Of a stretch of 64,000 nt of DNA, positions 52,634 through 62,844 are shown piece after piece. Source of the stretch: Streptomyces globisporus (lineage in GTDB: Bacteria > Actinomycetota > Actinomycetes > Streptomycetales > Streptomycetaceae); assembly GCF_003501885.1 (NCBI RefSeq), contig NZ_QWFA01000036.1, forward strand, positions 50,052 to 114,051, read 5' to 3'. Made by a program: the position numbers and the translations under genes. The notes under the pieces were generated by a model that was given only the letters and a program-made list of their open reading frames with translations, was not told the DNA's origin and made no database searches. How positions within the stretch are numbered: the stretch's first letter is position 1; each line of letters opens with the position of its first letter.

Positions 52634-53524
52634 GTGATCGAAGCTCGCCACCTCCGTGTCCTGCGCGCCGTGTCCACCACCGGCTCGTTCTCCGCCGCCG
52701 CCCGCGAACTGGGCTGCACCCAGCCCGCCGTCAGCCAGCAGATGAAGGCCCTGGAGGCCTCCGCCGGCACCACGCTGCTGATCCGCACCGGACGCGAGAT
52801 GCGCCTCACCCAGGCCGGTGAGGCGCTCGTGCGGCACGCCTCCGGCATCCTCGCGGGGCTGACCGCCGCCGAGGAGGAGGTCGCCGCCATCGCCGGACTG
52901 CGGGCCGGCCGGGTCCGGCTGGTCTCCTTTCCCAGCGGCAGCTCCACCCTGGTCCCGGGCGCGCTGGCCGCCCTGCGCGCCGACCACCCCGGCACCCGCG
53001 TCTCGCTCGTCGAGGCCGAGCCGCCGCGCTCGGTGGACCTGCTGCGCGAGGGCGACTGCGACATCGCGCTGGCGTTCCGTTACGGGGCGACCGGCGGCGA
53101 ATGGGATGACCTGGTGGTCCGGCCGCTGCTCACCGACCGGCTGATCGGCCTCCTCCCGGAGGGGCACCGGCTGGCGGAGGCGCCGAGCGTCTCCATCGGC
53201 GAGCTGGCCGACGAGTCCTGGATCGCGGGCTGCCCGCGCTGTCGCCGCCAGCTGGTCGAGGTCTGCGAGCAGTCCGGCTTCGCCCCCCGCATCGACTTCG
53301 CCACCGACGACTACCCGGCGGTGATGGGCCTCGTCGGGGCCGGGCTCGGCGTGGCGGTGCTGCCGGAGCTGGCCGTCGAGTCGGTACGCCCCAAGGGGGC
53401 CAGGGCCGTACCGGTCGAGCCCGCGATCGAGCGGGAGATCGTCGCGCTGACCCTGCCGGACCTGGCCCGGGTCCCGGCGGTGGCGGCCACCCTGGACCAG
53501 CTGGCGCGGACCGCCGCCCGCTGA
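52634..53524 (+). CDS. LysR family transcriptional regulator
   Basis: The 296-residue protein has a LysR helix-turn-helix (1-60: MIEARHLRVLRAVSTTGSFS, AAARELGCTQPAVSQQMKALE) and a substrate-binding domain (about 88-290: VRLVSFPSGSSTLVPGALAALRADHP, DIALAFRY, VLPELAVES). The effector is unknown. GTG 52634 has no ribosome site but is placed at the predicted transcript start. The divergent MOSC gene is the natural target. A longer in-frame start at 52598 lies in the promoter and is unlikely. Confidence 0.92.
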   Translation: MIEARHLRVLRAVSTTGSFSAAARELGCTQPAVSQQMKALEASAGTTLLIRTGREMRLTQAGEALVRHASGILAGLTAAEEEVAAIAGLRAGRVRLVSFPSGSSTLVPGALAALRADHPGTRVSLVEAEPPRSVDLLREGDCDIALAFRYGATGGEWDDLVVRPLLTDRLIGLLPEGHRLAEAPSVSIGELADESWIAGCPRCRRQLVEVCEQSGFAPRIDFATDDYPAVMGLVGAGLGVAVLPELAVESVRPKGARAVPVEPAIEREIVALTLPDLARVPAVAATLDQLARTAAR

Positions 53525-53621
53525 GACCGCGCGAGGCGCGACGCGCAGGCGCCCCGCGGGGCGCGACGGCACGCGGACGCCCGCCGCGGCCGTTCGCGGG
53601 CCGGATGGCTGAAGGTGTCGA

Positions 53622-53633
53622 AGAAACGTTTCT
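53622..53633. promoter_or_regulatory. 12-bp perfect palindrome AGAAACGTTTCT
   Basis: The palindrome lies in the 133-base gap between the 3' ends of the LysR and WhiB-like genes. It looks like a repressor half-site pair, but both neighbours end here, so its role is unclear. Confidence 0.4.
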
Positions 53634-53657
53634 GCGTTGCGTTGGGGCGTACGGGTG

Positions 53658-53999
53658 TCAGGTGGCGCCGGAGCCCGGTCCCGCGGCCGGGACCCCGGAG
53701 GGCGCCGCGCTGATCAGCCGGGTTCTGGCCCGGCCCATCAGCTCCTCGCGCTCGTCCTCGGTCAGGCCGCCCCACACGCCGTAGGGCTCCCGTACGGCCA
53801 GGGCGTGGGCCGCGCACTCGGCCCGTACCGGGCAGCGCATGCACACCTCCTTCGCGGAGGTCTCGCGGGCGCTCCGCGCCGCGCCGCGCTCACCCTCCGG
53901 GTGGAAGAACAGGGAGCTGTCCACGCCTCGGCAGGCGGCGAGCAGCTGCCAGTCCCACAGGTCTGCGTTGGGTCCGGGAAGGCGGGAGAAATCTGCCAT
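53658..53999 (-). CDS. WhiB-like (Wbl) iron-sulfur regulator
   Basis: Wbl proteins hold a [4Fe-4S] cluster and bind the principal sigma factor to control transcription in development and stress. The 113-residue protein has the four cluster Cys C23, C53, C56 and C62 (AACRG, EVCMRCPVRAEC) and the GVWGGLTEDER turn. The C-terminal tail (RARTRLISAAPSG) is short. GAGGGGAC precedes ATG 53999. It lies just upstream of and divergent from bldM, with a 453-base gap rich in regulatory palindromes. Which Wbl subfamily it is I cannot tell with certainty. Confidence 0.94.
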   Translation of the reverse strand: MADFSRLPGPNADLWDWQLLAACRGVDSSLFFHPEGERGAARSARETSAKEVCMRCPVRAECAAHALAVREPYGVWGGLTEDEREELMGRARTRLISAAPSGVPAAGPGSGAT

Positions 54000-54111
54000 T
54001 GCTTGTCCCCTCGGAGCTGTGCTGCGTCGGAAGCGGCATCCTCGACCGTCCCTGATCGACGGCCTGCTGTGTTCGGACCGTCTCTGATCGGTGTGACCGA
54101 AGTCTCGACCG

Positions 54112-54136
54112 TACATCTACGGTGCTAGTAGATGTA
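54112..54136. promoter_or_regulatory. perfect operator-like palindrome upstream of wbl
   Basis: TACATCTAC, GGTGCTA, GTAGATGTA: nine perfect pairs around a 7-base centre, about 115 bases before the wbl start. On the minus strand it lies where a wbl promoter or its upstream operator should be. The binding protein is unknown. Confidence 0.6.
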
Positions 54137-54301
54137 AATATGACTGATTGCGAATCTAGCCACAGACACCCTCGAAAGGGAAGAAAAGCTGCCAAATAGG
54201 GCATGCCGTGGAGTGAAGATCCGGTTGACGGGTGAATCACCCGCGCCGTTCTCCTCCGTGTCCGAGCCTTCACGTAGAGTGCCGAACCCGGTCGCGCGAC
54301 C

Positions 54302-54329
54302 CGTAACTCTTTCGAGTGACCGTCGTTAA
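54302..54329 (+). promoter_or_regulatory. BldN-type (ECF sigma) promoter of bldM
   Basis: CGTAAC (54302-54307), a 16-base spacer and CGTTAA (54324-54329) match the CGTAAC-N16-CGTTGA pattern of the sigma-BldN promoter of bldM in S. coelicolor in all but one base. It leaves a leader of about 120 bases. Confidence 0.75.
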
Positions 54330-54452
54330 AGGAACGGATGCGGTTGACGGATATCCGGCTCGGGCACATGTCCGAGGGGGTCAACCGCACAGGTGACGAC
54401 TTGTATCAGCCTGGAGGCTCAAGGTGACGCGCATCAGCTGCGGAGGACGGTC

Positions 54453-55064
54453 ATGACATCCGTCCTCGTCTGCGACGACTCCCCGCTTGCCCGAGAAGCG
54501 CTCCGTCGCGCGGTGGCCACCGTGCCCGGCGTCGAGCGCGTGACGACCGCGGCCAACGGCGAGGAAGTCCTCCGCCGCTGGGGTGCCGATCGTTCGGATC
54601 TGATTCTGATGGACGTACGCATGCCCGGTCTGGGAGGTGTGGAGACCGTCCGTCGACTGCTCTCCGCCGACCCCGGCGCCCGGATCATCATGCTGACCGT
54701 CGCCGAGGACCTGGACGGGGTCGCGCTCGCGGTCGCCGCCGGGGCCCGCGGATATCTGCACAAGGACGCCTCGCGCGCCGAGCTGCGGGCCACCGTCACC
54801 CAGGCGCTGGCCGACCCGACGTGGCGGCTCGCCCCGCGCCGGCTGCGGTCCGCCGAGATGGGGGCGGCCCCCACGCTCACCGCGCGGGAGATCCAGGTGC
54901 TCGAAGGCATGAGTCACGGCCGCTCCAACGCGGAGATCGGCCGGGAGCTGTTCCTCTCCGAGGACACGGTCAAGACCCACGCCCGCCGCCTGTTCAAGAA
55001 GCTCGGGGCCTCGGACCGAGCCCACGCGGTGGCCCTCGGATTCCGCTGGGGCCTGGTCCGCTGA
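54453..55064 (+). CDS. bldM: developmental response regulator BldM
   Basis: BldM is an orphan response regulator needed for aerial hyphae and sporulation. The 203-residue protein has a receiver domain (SVLVCDDSPLAREAL, phospho-acceptor position D54 in LILMDVRMPG, and the Lys of YLHKDAS). It also has a LuxR-type helix-turn-helix (about 140-203: LTAREIQVLEGMSHGRSNAE, then LSEDTVKTHARRLFKKLGA). No histidine kinase gene is nearby, as expected. The identity rests on sequence plus the bldM-shbA-guaB order and the BldN-type promoter. A terminator hairpin follows at 55084. Confidence 0.93.
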   Translation: MTSVLVCDDSPLAREALRRAVATVPGVERVTTAANGEEVLRRWGADRSDLILMDVRMPGLGGVETVRRLLSADPGARIIMLTVAEDLDGVALAVAAGARGYLHKDASRAELRATVTQALADPTWRLAPRRLRSAEMGAAPTLTAREIQVLEGMSHGRSNAEIGRELFLSEDTVKTHARRLFKKLGASDRAHAVALGFRWGLVR

Positions 55065-55083
55065 GGACGCGGCCCGGACCGCG

Positions 55084-55109
55084 CCCCGTCCGCAGACCGG
55101 CGGACGGGG
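55084..55109 (+). terminator. hairpin after bldM
   Basis: CCCCGTCCGC (55084-55093) pairs perfectly with GCGGACGGGG (55100-55109) around a 6-base loop, 20 bases after the bldM stop. Confidence 0.75.
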
Positions 55110-55253
55110 GACGGAGCGGGCCACCGGCTCCACACCCCGTAACCGGGCGCCCGCCCAGCGGTGCCATGTGACGCTTCCCGGCCGATGACGCATCCTTGAG
55201 TCGTGGAGTTCCTCAGGAACGATTCGGTCGAGCGGAAGGGGAGGGCGCAGGAC

Positions 55254-55919
55254 ATGACATCCGGCGCACCCGCTCATAACGCTTCGGTGCACAACTCCGG
55301 AGGCGGTGCAGCGGACCGAGTGGCATCAGGGCACCATGGTTCGATGCGCGATGACGAGACCACGGTGATCGGTGCCCTGGTGCACCGCGCCGTCGACGGA
55401 GACGCGCAGGCCACCCATGATCTGCTGGCCCACGTCCACCCCCTCGCTCTGCGCTACTGCCGCTCCCGGCTGAACCGCCTTCCCGGTGATGCTCGCCACT
55501 TCGTGGAGGACCTCGCGCAGGAGGTCTGCGTCGCGGTGCTGATGGCGCTGCCGCGCTACAAGGACACCGGCAGGCCCTTCGAAGCCTTCGTCTTCGCCAT
55601 CGCCGGACACAAGGTCGCCGACCTCCAGCGCGCCGCGATGCGACACCCGGGGTCGACCGCCGTCCCCTCCGACGAGATGCCGGAGCGGCCAGACGACTCC
55701 CTCGGCCCGGAGGAGCGCGCCCTGCTCAGCAGCGATGCCGCCTGGGCGAAGAAGCTCCTCGCCAACCTCCCGGAGAGCCAGCGCGAGCTGCTGGTCCTGC
55801 GGGTCGCGGTGGGGCTGACCGCCGAGGAGACCGGACGGATGCTCGGGATGTCACCGGGTGCGGTCCGGGTCGCCCAGCACCGGGCGCTCAGCAGGCTGCG
55901 GGCGCTCGCCGAGCAGTAA
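55254..55919 (+). CDS. shbA: ECF sigma factor ShbA
   Basis: In streptomycetes ShbA drives transcription of hrdB, the principal sigma factor gene. The 221-residue protein has sigma region 2 ([59 protein letters not shown]) and region 4 ([20 protein letters not shown], then [21 protein letters not shown]). I start it at ATG 55254, preceded by GGGAGGGCGCAGGAC; GTG 55203 has no ribosome site but cannot be excluded. The assignment to ShbA is by position beside bldM and guaB plus sequence type. Confidence 0.85.
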   Translation: MTSGAPAHNASVHNSGGGAADRVASGHHGSMRDDETTVIGALVHRAVDGDAQATHDLLAHVHPLALRYCRSRLNRLPGDARHFVEDLAQEVCVAVLMALPRYKDTGRPFEAFVFAIAGHKVADLQRAAMRHPGSTAVPSDEMPERPDDSLGPEERALLSSDAAWAKKLLANLPESQRELLVLRVAVGLTAEETGRMLGMSPGAVRVAQHRALSRLRALAEQ

Positions 55920-56015
55920 CGGCACGGCGGGGCCCGCCGCCGACCGCTTCGTGCGAAGCTCCAGAACTGCCAAGTGATCTTGATCGTGGAATGAGACACC
56001 TCCCGGGGCCGTTAG

Positions 56016-57560
<1,545 letters not shown>

Positions 57561-57664
57561 CGCATCACCGCAGGTGAGGGGCGGACCGGAGTTCCCGGTA
57601 CCGCCCCTCAGGCACGTGTCGGGGATACTGGTCAGCGCAGACGTAGAGGGAAAGGCCACACATC

Positions 57665-58789
57665 GTGACTGAGATCGAGATCGGGCGCGGCAAGCGCGGC
57701 CGCCGGGCTTACGCATTCGACGACATCGCTGTCGTTCCGAGCCGCCGCACCCGGGACCCGAAGGAGGTCTCGATCGCCTGGCAGATCGACGCCTACCGCT
57801 TCGAGCTGCCGTTCCTGGCCGCTCCCATGGACTCCGTGGTCTCCCCGCAGCACGCCATCCGCATCGGCGAGATGGGCGGCCTGGGCGTCCTCAACCTGGA
57901 AGGGCTCTGGACCCGGCACGCCGACCCGCAGCCGCTGCTCGACGAGATCGCCGAGATGCCGGTCGAGTCCGCGACCCGGCGGCTCCAGGAGATCTACTCC
58001 GCGCCGATCCAGGAGGAGCTGATCGGGCAGCGCATCAAGGAGGTGCGCGACTCCGGTGTCGTCACCGCCGCCGCGCTCTCCCCGCAGCGCACCGCGCAGT
58101 TCTCCAAGGCGGTCGTCGACGCGGGCGTCGACATCTTCGTCATCCGCGGTACGACGGTCTCCGCCGAGCATGTCTCCGGCGCGGCCGAGCCGCTGAACCT
58201 GAAGCAGTTCATCTACGAGCTGGACGTCCCGGTCATCGTCGGCGGCTGCGCCACGTACACCGCCGCCCTGCACCTGATGCGGACCGGCGCGGCCGGCGTC
58301 CTCGTCGGATTCGGCGGCGGCGCCGCGCACACCACGCGCAACGTCTTCGGCATCCAGGTCCCGATGGCCACCGCAGTCGCGGACGTCGCGGGCGCCCGCC
58401 GCGACTACATGGACGAGTCCGGCGGCCGGTACGTGCACGTCATCGCCGACGGTGGTGTCGGCTGGTCCGGCGACCTGCCGAAGGCCATCGCCTGCGGCGC
58501 CGACGCCGTGATGATGGGCTCTCCGCTGGCCCGTGCCACCGACGCGCCGGGCCGCGGCCGCCACTGGGGCATGGAGGCCGTCCACGAGGACGTGCCGCGC
58601 GGCAAGCTGGTCGACCTCGGCTCGGTCGGGACGACGGAGGAGGTCCTCACCGGCCCCTCGCACACTCCGGACGGCTCGATGAACATCTTCGGCGCCCTGC
58701 GCCGCGCGATGGCCACCACCGGCTACAGCGACCTCAAGGAGTTCCAGCGCGTCGAGGTGACGGTGGCGGACTCGCAGCACCGCCGCTGA
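57665..58789 (+). CDS. guaB3: GuaB3 family IMP dehydrogenase-like protein
   Basis: The 374-residue barrel protein has the family's N-terminal GRGKRGRRAYAFDDIAVVPS and LPFLAAPMDSVVSP. It has no CBS domains, and where GuaB has GSICTTR it has VGFGGGAAHTTRNVFG, so the catalytic Cys is absent. ADGGVGWSGDLPKAIACGAD and MMGSPLARA remain. Related GuaB3 proteins in actinobacteria lack clear IMP dehydrogenase activity; whether it is a reductase or regulator is unsettled. The start is GTG 57665 (MTEIEIGRG). A strong terminator follows. Confidence 0.93.
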   Translation: MTEIEIGRGKRGRRAYAFDDIAVVPSRRTRDPKEVSIAWQIDAYRFELPFLAAPMDSVVSPQHAIRIGEMGGLGVLNLEGLWTRHADPQPLLDEIAEMPVESATRRLQEIYSAPIQEELIGQRIKEVRDSGVVTAAALSPQRTAQFSKAVVDAGVDIFVIRGTTVSAEHVSGAAEPLNLKQFIYELDVPVIVGGCATYTAALHLMRTGAAGVLVGFGGGAAHTTRNVFGIQVPMATAVADVAGARRDYMDESGGRYVHVIADGGVGWSGDLPKAIACGADAVMMGSPLARATDAPGRGRHWGMEAVHEDVPRGKLVDLGSVGTTEEVLTGPSHTPDGSMNIFGALRRAMATTGYSDLKEFQRVEVTVADSQHRR

Positions 58790-58803
58790 CACGCCCCCCG
58801 TAC

Positions 58804-58842
58804 CGGAAGGGCCCGGACCGCTCAGCGGTCCGGGCCCTTCCG
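58804..58842. terminator. bidirectional terminator after guaB3
   Basis: A perfect 18-bp stem (58804-58821 with 58825-58842) with a 3-base loop lies between guaB3 and the convergent membrane gene. It can serve both. Confidence 0.9.
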
Positions 58843-58858
58843 TATGTCCTGCGGGGTG

Positions 58859-59488
58859 TCAGCCGGCCTTCTTCGCGCCACCGACGGCGGCGACCGCGCC
58901 GAGGCCGAGGAAGAGGTACGTCATGAAGTCGGCCTCTTGCGACCAGGCCTTGGTCACCGCGTCGAAGTGGTCGCCGACGACCTCGGAGAACGGGATCTGC
59001 GCCACGTCGGCGAGGATCATCGAGATGCCGACGAGCTGGCCGACGTAGACGGCGCCGATCGAGAAGACGGCCGAGGCGGCGATGACCGCCGGGTTGGAGC
59101 CGCCGACCTTGCTCGCCGCGAAGCCGACCAGGAAGCCGACGCCGACCGCGGCGTAGCCGACCTCGCGCTCGATGGAGCCCGCGATCACGCCGTACAGGAT
59201 GCCCGCGACGATCGCCGCGCCGAGCGCGACGGCCACACCGAGCAGGACGTTGTTGCGGGCCGGGGGAGCCGGGGCGAAGGGTGCGCCGCCGCCGAACGGG
59301 GCGCCCTGGCCTGGCTGCTGGCCCGCGAACGGGTTGCCGGTCGGGGCCGGGGGCTGCTGGCCGTACGGGTTGCCGGTCGGGGCGGCGGGGGCGGGCTGAC
59401 CCGGCTGGCCGGCGTAGGGGTTGCCGTCGACGGGCTGACCGCCGAAGGGCTGCTGGGGCTGGTTCGGCGGCTGCACGGGCTGACTCAC
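58859..59488 (-). CDS. membrane protein with Pro/Gly/Gln-rich N-terminus
   Basis: The 209-residue protein starts at GTG 59488 (MSQPVQPPNQPQQPFGGQPV) with GGGGGAG upstream. About 80 residues of Pro/Gln/Gly/Asn repeats (NPYGQQ, NPFAGQQ) lie on the cytosolic side. Four hydrophobic helices with AVYVGQLVGISMILADV follow, and the protein ends GAVAAVGGAKKAG. I recognise no function. Such repeats are common before membrane domains in Streptomyces surface proteins. Confidence 0.78.
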   Translation of the reverse strand: MSQPVQPPNQPQQPFGGQPVDGNPYAGQPGQPAPAAPTGNPYGQQPPAPTGNPFAGQQPGQGAPFGGGAPFAPAPPARNNVLLGVAVALGAAIVAGILYGVIAGSIEREVGYAAVGVGFLVGFAASKVGGSNPAVIAASAVFSIGAVYVGQLVGISMILADVAQIPFSEVVGDHFDAVTKAWSQEADFMTYLFLGLGAVAAVGGAKKAG

Positions 59489-59632
59489 GGTGGGACTCCC
59501 CCTGGGGCGGCTGCGCACTGCTGCGCGGAATACGCACGTGTGTGCGCTCTGTGACGCCGCAGAGTAGCAGCACCCCTTGCTTTCGGTCACTGACTATCTT
59601 TCGACGGTCCGTCACCTCGTGGGCGTGCGCGC

Positions 59633-60895
59633 TCAGAGCCGGTGTGCGGCCCCCGCCGGAGTTGCCCCCCGGGTGTCCAGGAGCAGTTGGGCCTTGACCG
59701 CGAGGCCCTGGAGGTCGTAGGTGCGGTGCTGCTGGAGCAGTACGGTCAGGTCGGCGGCGGCCGCCGCCTCGTACAGCGAGTCGGCGCGCGGGACGGGGCG
59801 TTCGCGTACCCGCCAGTCCAGGACGTGCGGGTCGTGGTAGCCGATCTGGGCGCCCATGTCCATCAGCCGGGTGGCGATCTCCCGGGCGGGCGCGGCCTCC
59901 TGGTCCGCGGTGTCCGGTTTGTAGGTGACGCCGAGCAGCAGGACGCGGGCGCCCCGGACGGACTTGCCGTGCTCGTTCAGGAGGGTGGCGCAGCGCTGGA
60001 TGACGTAGCTGGGCATCCGGTCGTTGATCTCCTGGGCCAGCGAGACCATCCGCAGCGGGTGCCCCGAGGTGCGGCCGCCGTGGGGCGGGCAGCCCGGGTC
60101 GACCGGGACGCCGTGCCCGCCGACGCCGGGGCCCGGGCGGAAGGGCTGGAAGCCGAACGGCTTGGTCTCGGCGCACCGGATGACGTCCCAGAAGTCGACG
60201 CCGAGGTCGTGGCAGAGCACCGCCATCTCGTTGACCAGCGCGATGTTGACGTGCCGGAAGTTGGTCTCCAGGACCTTCGTCATCTCCGCCTCGCGCGGTC
60301 CGCGGGCCCGCACGACCTTGTCGGTGAGCCGTCCGTAGAAGGCGGCGGCCGACTCGGTGCAGGCGGGAGTGAGGCCGCCGATGACCTTCGGCGTGTTGGC
60401 CAGGGTGCGGGTGCGGTTGCCGGGGTCGAGCCGGCCGGGGGAGCAGGTGAGGTGGAAGTCGCGTCCGGCGACCAGCCCGGAGCCCTCTTCGAGCAGGGGG
60501 CGCAGGAAGGTCTCGGTGGTGCCCGGCGGTACGGCGGACTCCAGCAGCACGGTGGTGTGCGGGCGCAGCCGGGAGGCCAGGGCGCGGGCGGCGTCGCCGA
60601 GCGCGGTGAGGTCGACGGTGCGGTCGGGGCCGAGCGGGGTGGGGGAGCAGATCACGGCGGTACGGACCCGGCCCAGCTCGGCGGCGTCGGTGGTGGGCCG
60701 GAAGCCGCCCGAGAGCATACGGCGGACCTCGGAGGCGGTGAGGGCGCCCTCGACGGGGCTCCGGCCCGCTCTCAGCTCCGCGTACGGGCGGGGATCGGGG
60801 TCGTAGCCGACGGTGTCGATTCCGGCGGTCACGGCGGCCTGGGCGAGCGGCAGGCCGAGGTGACCGAGTCCGATGACGGCGAGGTCTGCGGGCAT
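59633..60895 (-). CDS. nucleotide-sugar dehydrogenase lacking the catalytic Cys
   Basis: The 420-residue protein has the UDP-glucose/GDP-mannose dehydrogenase layout: Rossmann AVIGLGHLGLPLA (G9, G11, G14), ICSPTPLG, ESAVPPGTTETF, TKVLETNFRHVNIALVNEMA (K207), and the C-terminal VLLLGVTYKPDTAD. In active enzymes the thiol nucleophile sits in GGHCIP; here it is GGHGVP, so residue 262 is Gly. The neighbouring DPGCPPHGGRTSGH stretch also departs from the usual sequence. It may be inactive or use a different chemistry. GGGGGTC precedes ATG 60895. Confidence 0.85.
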   Translation of the reverse strand: MPADLAVIGLGHLGLPLAQAAVTAGIDTVGYDPDPRPYAELRAGRSPVEGALTASEVRRMLSGGFRPTTDAAELGRVRTAVICSPTPLGPDRTVDLTALGDAARALASRLRPHTTVLLESAVPPGTTETFLRPLLEEGSGLVAGRDFHLTCSPGRLDPGNRTRTLANTPKVIGGLTPACTESAAAFYGRLTDKVVRARGPREAEMTKVLETNFRHVNIALVNEMAVLCHDLGVDFWDVIRCAETKPFGFQPFRPGPGVGGHGVPVDPGCPPHGGRTSGHPLRMVSLAQEINDRMPSYVIQRCATLLNEHGKSVRGARVLLLGVTYKPDTADQEAAPAREIATRLMDMGAQIGYHDPHVLDWRVRERPVPRADSLYEAAAAADLTVLLQQHRTYDLQGLAVKAQLLLDTRGATPAGAAHRL

Positions 60896-61137
60896 ACAGG
60901 AAGACCCCCTAAGTGCGGAGAGCGAAGATCGCAACTGCTGTGGACAGCGCAATGTCAGACTAGGCGTAAATATGACCTATATGTCGCATTGTGTCGCTCC
61001 GGTCACCGGGGTGTTGTCCGCAGGCGGTGGCTGAACTCGGGGAGCGCGGACAGAATCGAGAGGTGGGCACGGGCGGCCGGCCCCTCGGCCGGGTGGCACT
61101 CCCGTGTCCGTCCACCCCGATCCACCGGGAGGCAGCA
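60896..61137. other. divergent gap between the dehydrogenase and glpD
   Basis: This 242-base gap has no gene. ATATGACCTATATGTCGCAT at 60969 is AT-rich with a repeated ATATG and could hold a promoter or operator for one of the two divergent genes. GGGAGG at 61126 precedes the glpD GTG. Nothing more is clear. Confidence 0.45.
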
Positions 61138-62844
61138 GTGAGGACAGCGACACTGGGACCCGCCGAGCGCACCCTCGCGCTCGCCGCCATGGCCGAGCGC
61201 GAACTGGACGTGCTGGTCGTGGGGGCGGGCGTGGTCGGCGCGGGCACGGCGCTGGACGCAGCCACCAGAGGCCTGACGACCGGCCTGGTCGAGGCGCGCG
61301 ACTGGGCGTCCGGCACATCGAGCAGGTCGAGCAAGCTGATCCACGGCGGCCTGCGCTATCTGGAGATGCTCGACTTCGCCCTGGTCCGGGAGGCGCTCAA
61401 GGAGCGCGGACTGCTCCTGGAACGGCTCGCCCCGCACCTGGTGAAGCCCGTGCCCTTCCTCTACCCCTTGCAGCACAAGGGCTGGGAGCGCCTCTACGCC
61501 GGCTCCGGCGTCGCGCTGTACGACGCGATGTCGGTCTCCTCCGGCCACGGACGCGGCCTCCCCGTCCACCGCCACCTCTCCCGCAAGCACGCCCTGCGGG
61601 TCGCCCCCGCGCTGAAGAAGGACGCCCTGGTCGGCGCCCTCCAGTACTACGACGCCCAGATGGACGACGCCCGTTTCGTCACCGACCTGGTGCGCACCGC
61701 CGCGTCCTACGGCGCCCACGTGGCCAACCAGGCCCGGGTCGTCGGCTTCCTCCGCGAGGGCGAGCGGGTCGTCGGCGCGCTCGTCCGGGACGTCGAGAGC
61801 GGCACGGAGTACGAGGTCCGGGCCAAGCAGGTGGTCAACGCGACCGGTGTGTGGACCGACGACACCCAGGGGCTCATCGGCGAGCGCGGACAGTTTCACG
61901 TCCGGGCCTCCAAGGGCATCCACCTGGTCGTCCCCAAGGACCGCATCCACTCCTCCACCGGCCTCATCCTGCGCACCGAGAAGTCCGTCCTCTTCGTCAT
62001 CCCCTGGGGCCGGCACTGGATCATCGGCACCACGGACACCGACTGGGACCTGGACAAGGCCCACCCGGCCGCCTCCAGCGCCGATATCGACTATCTCCTC
62101 CAGCACGTCAACTCCGTTCTGAACACCCCGCTGACCAGGGACGACGTCCAAGGCGTCTACGCCGGTCTGCGCCCGTTGCTGGCCGGCGAGTCCGACGCCA
62201 CCAGCAAGCTGTCGCGCGAGCACACGGTGGCTCACCCCGCCCCCGGCCTGGTCGTCGTGGCGGGCGGCAAGTACACGACGTACCGGGTCATGGCCAAGGA
62301 CGCCGTGGACGAGGCGGTGCACGGGCTCGACCAGCGGGTCGCCGCCTGCGTCACCGAGGACACCCCGCTGCTGGGGGCCGAGGGGTACAAGGCCCTGTGG
62401 AACGCCCGCGCCCGGATCGCGGCCCGGACCGGACTCCATGTCGCCCGGGTGGAGCATCTGCTCAACCGGTACGGCTCAATGACCGAGGAAATTCTGGAAC
62501 TCATCCTCGCCGACCCCGTCCTGGGCGAACCGCTGCCCGCCGCCGACGACTATCTCCGCGCCGAGATCGTCTACGCCGCCTCCCACGAGGGCGCCCGCCA
62601 TCTGGACGACGTGCTGACCCGGCGCACCCGGATCTCCATCGAGACCTTCGACCGGGGCACCCGCAGCGCCCGGCTCTGCGCGGAGCTGATCGCGCCGGTG
62701 CTGGGCTGGGACCAGGGGCGGATCGACCGGGAGGTCGAGCACTACGAGAAGCGGGTGGAGGCCGAGCGGGAGTCGCAGCGGCAGCCCGACGACCTCACGG
62801 CGGACGCGGCCCGGCTCGGCGCACCGGACATCGTGCCGATCTAG
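61138..62844 (+). CDS. glpD: glycerol-3-phosphate dehydrogenase (FAD-dependent)
   Basis: GlpD oxidises sn-glycerol-3-phosphate to dihydroxyacetone phosphate at the membrane and passes electrons to quinone. The 568-residue protein has the FAD-binding LDVLVVGAGVVGAGTALDAA (about 22-41), SSRSSKLIHGGLRYLEMLDF, GVWTDDTQGLIG, GIHLVVPKDRI, GTTDTDWDL, and GVYAGLRPLLAG; VVVAGGKYTTYRVMA and the C-terminal helical domain are present. GTG 61138 follows GGGAGGCAGCA. No glycerol kinase or facilitator gene lies beside it here. Confidence 0.95.
   Translation: MRTATLGPAERTLALAAMAERELDVLVVGAGVVGAGTALDAATRGLTTGLVEARDWASGTSSRSSKLIHGGLRYLEMLDFALVREALKERGLLLERLAPHLVKPVPFLYPLQHKGWERLYAGSGVALYDAMSVSSGHGRGLPVHRHLSRKHALRVAPALKKDALVGALQYYDAQMDDARFVTDLVRTAASYGAHVANQARVVGFLREGERVVGALVRDVESGTEYEVRAKQVVNATGVWTDDTQGLIGERGQFHVRASKGIHLVVPKDRIHSSTGLILRTEKSVLFVIPWGRHWIIGTTDTDWDLDKAHPAASSADIDYLLQHVNSVLNTPLTRDDVQGVYAGLRPLLAGESDATSKLSREHTVAHPAPGLVVVAGGKYTTYRVMAKDAVDEAVHGLDQRVAACVTEDTPLLGAEGYKALWNARARIAARTGLHVARVEHLLNRYGSMTEEILELILADPVLGEPLPAADDYLRAEIVYAASHEGARHLDDVLTRRTRISIETFDRGTRSARLCAELIAPVLGWDQGRIDREVEHYEKRVEAERESQRQPDDLTADAARLGAPDIVPI

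Larger units (their letters stand above)
54000..54452. promoter_or_regulatory. wbl-bldM divergent control region
   Basis: This 453-base gap has no gene. It holds the perfect 9-bp inverted repeat at 54112-54136, the dyad GGGTGAATCACCC at 54230-54242 next to TTGACG (54225), a BldN-type promoter at 54302-54329, and the bldM ribosome site GGAGGAC. The density of symmetrical sites points to control by more than one developmental regulator. Confidence 0.7.
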
